Origin: Streptomyces angustmyceticus | Lineage (GTDB): Bacteria; Actinomycetota; Actinomycetes; Streptomycetales; Streptomycetaceae | Length of the DNA stretch: 64,000 bases | Assembly (NCBI RefSeq): GCF_019933235.1 | Contig: NZ_CP082945.1 | Span: 3,534,001-3,598,000 of the forward strand | Reading direction: 5' to 3' | Shown: positions 15,318 to 25,391 of the stretch, in pieces | Position numbering within the stretch: position 1 is the first letter of the stretch | Layout: every line of letters begins with the position of its first letter | Notes under the pieces: model-generated | Told to the model about the DNA's origin: nothing | Seen by the model: only the letters and a program-made list of their open reading frames with translations | The model's database searches: none | Position numbers and translations under genes: made by a program

Positions 15318-18300
15318 ATGGACCCGTCAGCACTGGGGATCCGGCTCGCCTCCGGCGTGATCGCCCCGCTCGTGCGCAGGCTCTTCGTCCAGGAGGGGCC
15401 GGGCGCCGGCCTGGTGGACCGGCCGGTGCGGATCTCGGGGCTGGTCACCTTCACGGGCGAGAAGCGGACCCTCGCCGAGAAGGACCTGCACCGGCTCGCC
15501 CGGGAACTGGTGGACCGGGCCGTACGGTCCGCGGGTCCCGGTGAGCGCCCGCTGCCCGCGGACGAGGAGCCCACCGTGGCCGGTGCCCTGGCCGCCACGC
15601 TGCGCGGCCTCGGCACCCTCGACATGGACGACGTCCAGGCCGTCCAGCTGGGAGCCGACGCCCTCGCCGAGCGCCTGAGGGCGGCGAGCCCCGCCGCCGT
15701 CCGCGGCCTGACCAGGGACGCCGAGCTGCTGCACGACACCCTGCTCGGCCTCGCCTGCCTGCACATCGTGCACTTCTTCACCCAGCGGTCCGCCTTCGTG
15801 GCCCGCACCCTCGTGGCGCAGAGCCGGACCCTCGACGGCCTGGTCACCGCCATGGACGCCGTCCTCGCGCGGCACCCCTCCCCGCAGGCCGCCGACACCG
15901 CCTTCGAACGCGGCTACCTCGCCTACCTGGACCGCAAGCACGGCCGGCTGACCATCTACGGCATCGACCTCTCCCGCTCCCCGGACCGCTGGCCGCTGGA
16001 CGCGGCGTATCTGAGCCTGGCGGCGACCGCCCCGGCCGCCCCCGAGGCCACCGCCGCCGGTCCCCTCCACGACGAGGCCGGCCCGCAGCCCGGACCGCCC
16101 GCGCCCCTGCCCGTCCCCGCCGACCAGGCCCTGGCCGGCCGCGACCGGGTGCTGCTGCGCGGGGTCGCGGGATCCGGCAAGAGCACCCTCGTCCAGTGGC
16201 TGGCCGTCTCGTGCACCAAGCCCCCCGGCGAGACGGCCCTCCCCCACCTCTACGGCCGGATCCCCTTCGTCCTCCCCCTGCGCACCCTCACCCGCGACGG
16301 GGCGCCCCTGCCCACCCCCGAACGGTTCCTCGCCGCCGTCGGCTGCCCCGTGTCCGGCTCGCAGCCCGACGGCTGGGCCGACCGCGTGCTGGCCGGCGGG
16401 CGGGCGCTCCTCCTGGTCGACGGCCTGGACGAGATCCCCGAGCGGGAGCGCGAGCCCACCCGCCGCTGGCTGCGCGACCTGTCCGACGCCTTCCCCGGCA
16501 ACCTGTGGCTGGTCACCTCCCGCCCCTCCGCCGTACGCGACGACTGGCTCGCCGCCGACGGCTTCGGCGAACTCACGCTGTCGGCCATGAGCCGCGCCGA
16601 GGTCGCCGCGTTCATCGGACGCTGGCACGCCGCGGCCCGCCGCGACGCCGAGGACCCCGCACGCCTCGACGCCTACGAGCAGTCCCTCCTCGCCGCCGTC
16701 CACACCACACAGGACCTTGCCCGGCTCGCCACCAACCCCCTCATGTGCGGCCTGATCTGCGCCCTGCACCGGGACCGCCGCGGCTATCTGCCCACCGGCC
16801 GCAAGGAGCTCTACGACGCCGCCCTGGGCATGCTGCTCTCCCGCCGGGACCGCGAGCGCGGCATGGCCGCCCCCACGGGCATCGAGCTGAGCGACGAGCC
16901 GCAGATCCAGCTCCTCCAGCGGCTCGCGTACTGGCTCATCCGCAACGGCCGCAACGAACTCGACCGCGAACGGGCCGAGCGCATCGTCGGCGAGGCCCTG
17001 CCGGCCGTGCCCGCCGCCGCGGAACAGGGCGACGCGACGGCCATTTTCCGCCATCTCCTGCTGCGCAGCGGCCTCCTGCGCGAACCGGCCGCCGGCTCCG
17101 TCGACTTCGTCCACCGGACCTTCCAGGACTACCTGGGCGCCAAGGCCGCCGTGGAGGACGGGGATTTCGGGCTGCTGGTGGCGCACGCGGAGGACTCCCA
17201 GTGGGAGGACGTGATCCGCATGGCGGTGGCCCACGCCCGGCCGCGCGAACGGGCGGAGATCCTGCGGGGGTTGCTCGCCCGGGGGGACGGCATCGAGGAC
17301 GACGCCGCTCGCCTGCGCGTCCATCTCCTGGCGATGGCAGGCCTGGAACACGCTACTGAGCTGGATCCGCGGGTGCGGGAGGAGGTGAACGAGCGGGCAC
17401 GGGCGATCCTGCCGCCCCGAAGCCGCGAGGAAGCCAGGCTTCTGGCCGAGGTGGGTCACCTCGTCCTCGGGCTGCTGCCGGGGCCGGAGGGTCTGGAGGA
17501 GGACGAGGCACAGGAGGTGATCGCCACCGCCGCGCTCATCGGGTCGGACGCGGCGCTGGAGGTGATCAAGCGCTTCCGCTGCCACTCCGCCACCGGGGTA
17601 AGGTATCAACTCGCGCATTCCTGGCACGCGTTCGACACCGAACGTTATGCCGAGGAGGTCATGCGGAACCTCGACACCGACACGTCCGTCACGGTCGTCA
17701 ACGCCGGCGAACTGCACACCCTGCAAGCACTGGGAGGGCGGCCGCGCACCGAGGTGACCGGGCCCTTCACCGCCCGGGAACTCCTCGCATCCCTGGACAC
17801 CCGCCAGATCACACATCTGACGCTCACCGACAATCCCGTGATCGACGACTTGGCCTTCATCCGGAAGTTCCCGGCGCTCGAGTCACTGACGGTTCAGGAC
17901 TGTCCCTCGGTCTGCAGCCTCGCTCCGCTCCAGGACCTGCCCCTTCGCTCGCTGGCCATCGCCGGGGCAGGCGACAGGGCGATTCCCCTCCATGGACTCG
18001 ATGGTCTGCACCACCCGACGTTCTTGATGCTTCTCGCTGGGATGCCGACGGACGGCATGGCCGCGCTCCCCTCCCGTGCCCCGTTGACTGGTCTGGCGCT
18101 CGGGCAGCCCATCGGCGCCGACTTCACCCGAGTGACCTCCTGGCCCCGCTTGGAAAGCATCCAGCTGCTCCGCATCAGCAATGAGTTCGCCGAGGAGCAG
18201 TGGCATGCCCTCACCCGCCTCTCTAGGCTGAAGCGCTTTTCCTTCGGCCTGGCCGAAGACCACGTCCCCTTGCGGGTTCCCCCGGACCTTCGTCTTCCCC

Positions 18301-18560
18301 AGGTGGAAACCCTGAGCCTCCTCAACCCGGCACGCCGCCCCGCTTCCGACCTGAGCCACACGCTGGAGACGGTTCTCCCGGCCTTCCCCGGCGTACGCAC
18401 GCTCCAGCTCTACGGCGCACACGCCCCCTCCATCACTCTCCCTTCCCTGTCAGCCCTCCCCGACCTCCAGGAGGTTTATCTCTCCTACGTCCGCCCAGAG
18501 GCCAGCCCTCCCTTTCCTCCCCATGTCAAAGTCACCCTCTACCCCCGTCCCCGTACATAG
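15318..18560 (+). CDS. NACHT-domain STAND NTPase with leucine-rich C-terminus (NLR-like, candidate antiphage protein)
   Basis: A 1080-residue protein. Residues 1-265 are a helical N-terminal region of the NNH type seen before bacterial NACHT domains. The NACHT NTPase follows with Walker A GVAGSGKST (282-290), Walker B LLLVDGLDE (364-372) with the tandem acidic D..D/E pattern typical of NACHT rather than AP-ATPases, and the sensor segment LWLVTSRP. A winged-helix/helical region includes FVHRTFQDYLGAKAAVEDG. Residues from about 829 form degenerate leucine-rich repeats (ITHLTLTDNPVIDDLAFI, ALESLTVQDCPSVCSL, LRSLAIAGAG). A GGGGGAGGG site precedes the ATG. Bacterial NACHT proteins of this layout are known antiphage sensors, but the trigger and effector are not readable here. 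No partner gene is adjacent. The LRR part has visibly lower GC at third positions than the NACHT part. Confidence 0.88.
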   Translation: MDPSALGIRLASGVIAPLVRRLFVQEGPGAGLVDRPVRISGLVTFTGEKRTLAEKDLHRLARELVDRAVRSAGPGERPLPADEEPTVAGALAATLRGLGTLDMDDVQAVQLGADALAERLRAASPAAVRGLTRDAELLHDTLLGLACLHIVHFFTQRSAFVARTLVAQSRTLDGLVTAMDAVLARHPSPQAADTAFERGYLAYLDRKHGRLTIYGIDLSRSPDRWPLDAAYLSLAATAPAAPEATAAGPLHDEAGPQPGPPAPLPVPADQALAGRDRVLLRGVAGSGKSTLVQWLAVSCTKPPGETALPHLYGRIPFVLPLRTLTRDGAPLPTPERFLAAVGCPVSGSQPDGWADRVLAGGRALLLVDGLDEIPEREREPTRRWLRDLSDAFPGNLWLVTSRPSAVRDDWLAADGFGELTLSAMSRAEVAAFIGRWHAAARRDAEDPARLDAYEQSLLAAVHTTQDLARLATNPLMCGLICALHRDRRGYLPTGRKELYDAALGMLLSRRDRERGMAAPTGIELSDEPQIQLLQRLAYWLIRNGRNELDRERAERIVGEALPAVPAAAEQGDATAIFRHLLLRSGLLREPAAGSVDFVHRTFQDYLGAKAAVEDGDFGLLVAHAEDSQWEDVIRMAVAHARPRERAEILRGLLARGDGIEDDAARLRVHLLAMAGLEHATELDPRVREEVNERARAILPPRSREEARLLAEVGHLVLGLLPGPEGLEEDEAQEVIATAALIGSDAALEVIKRFRCHSATGVRYQLAHSWHAFDTERYAEEVMRNLDTDTSVTVVNAGELHTLQALGGRPRTEVTGPFTARELLASLDTRQITHLTLTDNPVIDDLAFIRKFPALESLTVQDCPSVCSLAPLQDLPLRSLAIAGAGDRAIPLHGLDGLHHPTFLMLLAGMPTDGMAALPSRAPLTGLALGQPIGADFTRVTSWPRLESIQLLRISNEFAEEQWHALTRLSRLKRFSFGLAEDHVPLRVPPDLRLPQVETLSLLNPARRPASDLSHTLETVLPAFPGVRTLQLYGAHAPSITLPSLSALPDLQEVYLSYVRPEASPPFPPHVKVTLYPRPRT

Positions 18561-18941
18561 GCGGGCCGGTGTCCTCGGCCCATCCCCGATATGTGCGCGG
18601 CCGACGGGTGCCCGCCCGCATCTGCTGATCGCCGGCCTTTTGCTTCCGGGTTACTTCCGGCCACCCCAACCGACGGCATCTTCGCCGCCGAGCCACTCCC
18701 CCGATGGCCTCTCGCTTACGGCCGCGGGGTTCCCGGGCTTTCCCCGGAGTGGCTGTCGTCCTTTCCGGAACGGGACGTGCTCCGGAGGTGCTGGTGCGCC
18801 GCCCGTGTATTCCGCGGGGCCCGGCGTTGCCGGCGAAATGGGTGCCGTGTGCAGGGAGCGGCCGGGCATCGGCGGCGTTGTCCAGAAACGGCCGAAAATG
18901 ACCTAGCAATTTCGGAGCTGAATTTCTCCGCCGCATACGGA
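18561..18941. other. Intergenic region after the NACHT gene
   Basis: I see no gene. Short open frames on both strands lack codon bias and ribosome sites. Base composition is more mixed than in neighbours (for example 18890-18940 is AT-richer), which fits an insertion boundary, but no attachment site, tRNA remnant or integrase is present. Confidence 0.55.
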
Positions 18942-18978
18942 ACTGCCCCGGAACCGTGAGAAACGATTCCGGGGCAGT
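18942..18978 (-). terminator. clpC terminator
   Basis: CTGCCCCGGAA at 18943-18953 pairs with TTCCGGGGCAG at 18967-18977. The stem extends to about 14 bp with one mismatch. It lies 28 nt beyond the clpC stop on the minus strand. The same hairpin may stop transcripts from the NACHT side. Confidence 0.75.
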
Positions 18979-19005
18979 GCCGTGTGTGCGATTTACGCGG
19001 TGCCG

Positions 19006-21531
<2,526 letters not shown>

Positions 21532-22029
21532 CGTTAATCGCTCCTCAGAGCGGTCAGGCAGTTAGGGGTCGGTCCCCTCCCTGTCCTTCCGCATGCTAGT
21601 CCCGCGGGGCGGGACAGCTCATTCCAACTGCCGACACCCGTCCGGATCACCCCCGCTCCGGCGGGGAAATTTACTGCCGAACAGCTGACATCTGCTCCAA
21701 CTCGATGGTGCGAGACGATGTTCCCGCAGGCCAGGTATATACGCCCACTGCCACTACGCCCGTGGCGAACGCGCCCCGTACCGACACGCCGTCCGCCGTC
21801 GGCCCTCGGCCCGGCGGAGGCGCCTCGGGCGCCGGTCACACCGTCTCTTCCCACTGACACTGTCTTACCCGCCGGCACTGACACTCCATGCGGCGCAGGG
21901 CCCTTCCATCCGCTACGGGCGAACATCCGCACGCCACCGAAAGCCCCTCGCGCCCTCTTGCGCGGGCACGCTGCGTATCGCAGGTTCCACTCAGCGTAAC
22001 TTCCGGGGTGGTGGGGAGTTGCACGGGGC
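21532..22029. other. Divergent intergenic region between clpC and the SCO3374-family gene
   Basis: This 498-bp stretch holds the clpC leader and promoter (with the ClgR-like site) and, near 21960-22029, the upstream region of the rightward gene. A small inverted repeat GTCCCGC-GGG-GCGGGAC lies at 21599-21615 in the clpC leader. No gene is supported. Confidence 0.6.
21736..21770 (-). promoter_or_regulatory. Candidate ClgR operator and -10 of clpC
   Basis: On the + strand 21753-21770 reads ACTACGCCCGTGGCGAAC. This fits the corynebacterial ClgR consensus WNNWCGCYNANRGCGWWS, as I recall it, with one mismatch. Downstream for clpC, GTATATAC at 21736-21743 could be the -10 element, placing the box over the -35 as expected for an activator. 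It lies about 220 nt upstream of the clpC start. Confidence 0.45.
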
Positions 22030-22737
22030 ATGGCCCGCGTGCTTCCGCGCCCCCGCAGCCCCTTCGCCCCCGTCACGCCTCCCGTTCCCCGCGCCGCGCT
22101 TCGCCGCCGGTACGAGGAGGAGCTGGGCTGGCCGACCACCGCCACGGGGCCGGTGGAGCTGCTGACGGGGCTGCGCTTCGACGTCCTGGAGATGCCGGCC
22201 GATGCGGGGGGTGCCGTATTGCGGCGGCTGCCGCGCACCGGCCCCGTGGCGCTGGTCCGGGCCGGAAGCGGCGGGAAACATCCGGCTGATCGGCCGAAAT
22301 TGTTCATGCTCATCGCGGCCGGGGGTGCGGAGGAACTTCCGGGAATCCTGGAATGGCTGGAGTGGGGTGCTCTGGCGGCGGATCTCACGGCGCGGGGGGC
22401 CGGGGACCGGATGCCCGCTCCGGCGTTCCCGGGCGGCCCGGGACGGTCATACGGATTCGGCTCGTGGGAGGCCGCGGGGTGGGTGCGGCCTCCCCGGCCC
22501 GGGTACGAGGCGGGGAATTCCCTGCCCACCACGGGGTTCGGGACAGGAATCGGGGACGTTGGGGGCGCCCCCGACCTCGTACGGCTCGTGAGCGCGGCGG
22601 CGACGGAGTGCCACCGTGCCCGGTTGCGGCGTGCTCGTAATGCCCAATCGGACCGCGCGAACGGCGATCAGCCGTTGGCCTTCTCGAATGCCTCGCGAAT
22701 GTCGGCGGGGACGCGGCCGCGGTCATTGACGTTGTAG
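22030..22737 (+). CDS. SCO3374-family conserved protein
   Basis: A 235-residue protein of unknown function conserved beside clpC and lsr2 in Streptomyces; the order matches SCO3373-SCO3375 as I recall. Recognisable segments are RRYEEELGWPTTATGPVELLTGLRFDVLEMPADAG, LLRTGP-like RRLPRTGPVALVRAG and LFMLIAAGGAEELPGILEWLEWG. They resemble the N-terminal part of bifunctional primase-polymerase (Prim-Pol) proteins, where GWPVL and FDVIDVPA motifs occur, but no catalytic acidic triad is evident. The GTG/ATG choice is the ATG at 22030. Its last 70 nt overlap the tail of lsr2 on the other strand, and the last 20 or so residues look unconserved. Confidence 0.75.
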   Translation: MARVLPRPRSPFAPVTPPVPRAALRRRYEEELGWPTTATGPVELLTGLRFDVLEMPADAGGAVLRRLPRTGPVALVRAGSGGKHPADRPKLFMLIAAGGAEELPGILEWLEWGALAADLTARGAGDRMPAPAFPGGPGRSYGFGSWEAAGWVRPPRPGYEAGNSLPTTGFGTGIGDVGGAPDLVRLVSAAATECHRARLRRARNAQSDRANGDQPLAFSNASRMSAGTRPRSLTL

Positions 22738-23006
22738 CCGTTCTCCTTCGCCCAGGCGCGGATCTTCGCAGTGTCCTGGCTGCCGCCGGAAGCGGCGCCG
22801 CGCGACTTGCCGCGGCCCGAAGAAGCGCGGCCACCGGTGCGGCGACCCGCCTTCACGAAGTCGGCAAGCGAGTCACGCAGCTTCTGCGCGTTGCCCTCGG
22901 AGAGGTCGATCTCGTAGGACTTGCCGTCGAGAGCGAACGTCACCGTCTCGTCCGCCTCGCCACCGTTGAGGTCGTCGACAAGAAGAACCTGAACCTTCTG
23001 TGCCAC
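22668..23006 (-). CDS. lsr2: Lsr2 nucleoid-associated xenogeneic silencer
   Basis: A 112-residue DNA-bridging protein, the actinobacterial counterpart of H-NS, which silences AT-rich and foreign DNA. The N-terminal dimerisation domain is AQKVQVLLVDDLNGGEADETVTFALDGKSYEIDLSEGNAQKLRDSLADFVKAGRR. A basic Gly/Ser/Arg linker follows. The C-terminal AT-hook-like DNA-binding domain has IRAWAKENGYNVNDRGRVPADIREAFEKANG, including the RGR minor-groove motif. The GTG at 23006 is chosen because the family starts at this point (xAQKVQ) and a GAAAGGGA site lies upstream; an in-frame ATG five codons earlier is the alternative. It overlaps the convergent SCO3374-family gene by 70 nt. Confidence 0.95.
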   Translation of the reverse strand: MAQKVQVLLVDDLNGGEADETVTFALDGKSYEIDLSEGNAQKLRDSLADFVKAGRRTGGRASSGRGKSRGAASGGSQDTAKIRAWAKENGYNVNDRGRVPADIREAFEKANG

Positions 23007-23162
23007 CGGTTTCCCTTTCATCGAATGCGGATTACGACGGAAAGCAAACCGCTTTTCCGGGAAAAACACAAACCCTTGGGTAGGGTTCACTTGCCCGCAG
23101 ACCGGGGAACGCATGCTTCCGTAGCCATGAGATAGGGGAGCGATTCGGACATAGAACACTCA

Positions 23163-23681
23163 TCACAGGTGCAGAAGCATCCGGCTGTTACCCAGGGTGT
23201 TGGGCTTCACTCGTTCGAGGCCCAGGAACTCCGCAACGCCCTCGTCATAGGAACGCAGCAGCTCACTGTAGACATCACCGTCTACCGGAGCTTCGCCGAT
23301 CTCCACGAAGCCGTGCTTGGTGAAGAAGTCGACTTCGAAGGTGAGACAGAAAATGCGCCGCACTCCGAGCCAGCTGGCAGTGCGCAGCAGCTTCTCCAGG
23401 ACTTGGTGGCCGACGCCCGATCCCTTCAGGCGCGGATCCACGGCCAGGGTGCGGACCTCGGCGAGGTCTTCCCACATGACGTGGAGCGCTCCGCAGCCGA
23501 CGACCTCGGCGTCTTCGTCCCGCTCGGCCACCCAGAACTCCTGGATGTCCTCGTAAAGCGTGACGGTGGCTTTGTCGAGGAGGATCCCGTCGCGCGAGTA
23601 GGAGTCGATGAGGCGGCGTACGGCCGGGACATCGGCGGTCCTGGCGCGGCGGACGGTGAGCCCTTTTGAATGCGGAGGCAT
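23163..23681 (-). CDS. Amino-acid N-acetyltransferase (short N-acetylglutamate synthase, GNAT)
   Basis: A 172-residue single-domain GNAT enzyme of the actinobacterial ArgA type. It uses acetyl-CoA to acetylate glutamate, the first step of arginine synthesis. Visible features are the N-terminal strand and helix VRRARTADVPAVRRLIDSYS, ERDEDAEVVGCGALHVMWEDLAEVRTLAVDPRLKGSGVGHQVLEKLL (the acetyl-CoA loop is RLKGSGVG) and FCLTFEVDFFTKHGF. The amino-acid kinase domain of classical ArgA is absent, as expected for this family. It starts 9 nt after the BlaI-type gene, so the two are co-transcribed. lsr2 follows after 156 nt and probably has its own promoter. Confidence 0.85.
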   Translation of the reverse strand: MPPHSKGLTVRRARTADVPAVRRLIDSYSRDGILLDKATVTLYEDIQEFWVAERDEDAEVVGCGALHVMWEDLAEVRTLAVDPRLKGSGVGHQVLEKLLRTASWLGVRRIFCLTFEVDFFTKHGFVEIGEAPVDGDVYSELLRSYDEGVAEFLGLERVKPNTLGNSRMLLHL

Positions 23682-23690
23682 GCCGGGACG

Positions 23691-24206
23691 CTATCGCCCG
23701 TTGCCGGTGGCATCCGCCCCGGGTTCATCCCCTTCGGCCGGCCCGGCTTCCCCGGTGCCTTCCGCTGCCGCCGCCGCTTCGTCTTGTTGTGCGGGAGCGG
23801 CCTGTGCGGGCTGTGGTGTCTGTTGTTCCGTACCGTCCGCGGGTTCGTCGACTTGCACCATCCGTACGGCGTCGCGCAGGGCGTGCCGTTGTTCCGGCGA
23901 CATCATGCCGAAGAAGGCGACAAGGGCGGCCGCGGGGTTGTCGCTGGCGGACCATGCTTCGTTCATGAGTGCGGCCGCGTAGGCGGCGCGGGTGGAGACC
24001 GCCTCATATCGATAGGCGCGGCCTTCTGCTTCGCGGCGCACCCAGCCCTTCTGGTGCAGGTTGTCCAATACGGTCATGACCGTGGTGTAGGCGATCGACC
24101 GTTCCTTCTGCAGGTCTTCCAGGACTTCTCGGACGGTGACCGGGCGGTTCCACTCCCAGACACGCGTCATGACCGCGTCTTCCAGATCACCCAAGCGTCT
24201 CGGCAC
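23691..24206 (-). CDS. BlaI/MecI/CopY-family transcriptional regulator
   Basis: A 171-residue winged-helix repressor. Residues 5-75 match the Penicillinase_R domain: LGDLEDAVMTRVWEWNRPVTVREVLEDLQKERSIAYTTVMTVLDNLHQKGWVRREAEGRAYRYEAV. Residues 80-120 form the dimerisation helices. The last 50 residues are a Glu/Ala/Gln-rich tail. Usual partners are BlaR1-like membrane sensor peptidases, but none is adjacent. Here it is followed 9 nt later by the N-acetylglutamate synthase gene. Repression of its own operon is the likely role; the inducer is unknown. Confidence 0.88.
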   Translation of the reverse strand: MPRRLGDLEDAVMTRVWEWNRPVTVREVLEDLQKERSIAYTTVMTVLDNLHQKGWVRREAEGRAYRYEAVSTRAAYAAALMNEAWSASDNPAAALVAFFGMMSPEQRHALRDAVRMVQVDEPADGTEQQTPQPAQAAPAQQDEAAAAAEGTGEAGPAEGDEPGADATGNGR

Positions 24207-24274
24207 ACAAGAACAATAGTGGGAGATGTCGCGAATGCCCGTTGATCTCGTGGCGTTTGGGACGGAAAAAGGCG

Positions 24275-24307
24275 GTACGGCCCGGGAGGGAGCCTCCGGG
24301 GCCGTAC
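24275..24307 (-). terminator. Rho-independent terminator of the small membrane protein gene
   Basis: Arms 24275-24289 and 24293-24307 pair over 14 of 15 positions (GTACGGCCC...). On the minus strand the hairpin is followed by CGCCTTTTT. It lies 37 nt after the stop of the 59-residue gene. Confidence 0.8.
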
Positions 24308-24343
24308 GGTGCGCCGCGGGCCGCCCGGCGGGCGGCGGGCGGC

Positions 24344-24523
24344 TCAGGCGCCGTGCGCCGTGGCCTCCTGGCCGGTGGATTCGGTGCGGGAGAGCGCGGC
24401 GTCCACGGCGGCGTCCTCCTTGGCCTTGTTCGCCCCGCCCTGGCTCTTGACGATCGTCACGATCAGGGCGGTGAAGGCCACGGCCATCACTACCGGCGGG
24501 AGCAGCGCTGCGACGTAATCCAT
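24344..24523 (-). CDS. Small single-pass membrane protein, 59 residues
   Basis: Too short for ordinary ORF cut-offs but well supported. The ATG at 24523 has AAAGGAGG 8 nt upstream, the frame ends TGA at 24344, and a Rho-independent terminator follows. The protein begins MDYVAALLPPVVMAVAFTALIVTIVK, one transmembrane helix at residues 5-26. It continues with SQGGANKAKEDAAVDAALSRTES and ends TGQEATAHGA, a hydrophilic, probably cytoplasmic tail. It resembles small conserved actinobacterial membrane proteins of unknown function. The neighbour upstream on the same strand is another unknown, 46 nt away, so the two may be co-transcribed. Confidence 0.85.
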   Translation of the reverse strand: MDYVAALLPPVVMAVAFTALIVTIVKSQGGANKAKEDAAVDAALSRTESTGQEATAHGA

Positions 24524-24569
24524 GGCGTTCGGCCTCCTTTGGGCGGGGAGATTCCAGAGTACGCAGCGC

Positions 24570-25214
24570 TCAGGCGGTGCGGCTCTCGGGGGGCGGAGCG
24601 GGGCGCCGCCGGGGCGGGAACACCTCTCCGGGGGTGGGGATCGGCCGGTCCCTGCGCGGCGCCTTGGGGGACGCCGGCGCGGGCCGGGGCTTGCGCTCCG
24701 GTTCGGGCTTCCGCTCGGGCTCGGGCTCGCGCCCGTCGCGGGCCGCCGAGCGGCCGCCGGGCAGCGCGCGCAGCCGGGTCCGTACGGACTGTTCGGCCAG
24801 TTGCTCGCAGTGCCGCAGCAGGGCGCCGCGGCGTTCGCGCTCGGCCCGGCCGGCCGGGGAGGCGGTCAGGGAGCGCAGGGCGGCGAGGTCGTCGGGGCCG
24901 GGGACGTGACCGGCCGAGAGCGCCTCGGCCAGCTGCGCGAGGTAGCCGGTGGCCGAGCCGGGCAGGGCGTCGCGGTAGCGGGCGAGGTCGGCGAGGAGGA
25001 AGGCGCGCAGCCGGCCGCCTTCGCGGACCGCCTCGTCGACCGCCTCGGCCAGCCGGAGATATTCCTGGATGTCCTGCGACCACTCGGGCCCGGAGGCGCC
25101 GAGCGGGGCGGGGTGGGGCGTCGTCTGCAGGGCATGGGCGAGGGCGCGACGGAGCACACGCAACTCATCGGCGCTGAACGCCATGCCGCCGCGGGTTCCG
25201 TTTGGCATTGGCAT
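24570..25214 (-). CDS. Conserved helical protein of unknown function with basic Pro-rich tail
   Basis: A 214-residue soluble protein. Residues about 10-140 are predicted helical: MAFSADELRVLRRALAHALQ, DIQEYLRLAEAVDEAVREGGRLRAFLLADLARYRDAL, GYLAQLAEALSAG, and RERRGALLRHCEQLAEQSVRTRLRAL. Residues 150-214 are a low-complexity Arg/Pro/Glu/Lys tail with EPERKPEPERKPRPAP repeats. The start is uncertain between 25214 and the ATG at 25184; the latter begins at the first conserved-looking residue. I recognise no domain. The position between coaX and the small membrane gene matches Streptomyces synteny as I recall it. Confidence 0.65.
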   Translation of the reverse strand: MPMPNGTRGGMAFSADELRVLRRALAHALQTTPHPAPLGASGPEWSQDIQEYLRLAEAVDEAVREGGRLRAFLLADLARYRDALPGSATGYLAQLAEALSAGHVPGPDDLAALRSLTASPAGRAERERRGALLRHCEQLAEQSVRTRLRALPGGRSAARDGREPEPERKPEPERKPRPAPASPKAPRRDRPIPTPGEVFPPRRRPAPPPESRTA

Positions 25215-25391
25215 GTGGCGACTTTACGACCGTTTCCGACAAAAGCCGCTTAATTCGTGAACGGTGGCGCGGCAGCGAGCCGCACCACCGCACACCGCGC
25301 GCCGGAAAAGGCACCCGGCCGGGGAATGCGCACGGGCCCGGAATGCGCCGCGGCGGTGCGGACCGCCCGCCCGCACCCGCCGGGCGCCTTG

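Noticed and set aside
18561..18941. Insertion boundary with an attachment site after the NACHT gene
   Set aside because: No direct repeat of the opposite boundary, tRNA fragment or integrase was seen, so no mobile element can be claimed.
24570..25253. Frames on the opposite strand of the helical unknown protein
   Set aside because: They are Arg/Gly/Ala-rich shadows without start sites; the minus-strand frame has coherent helices.
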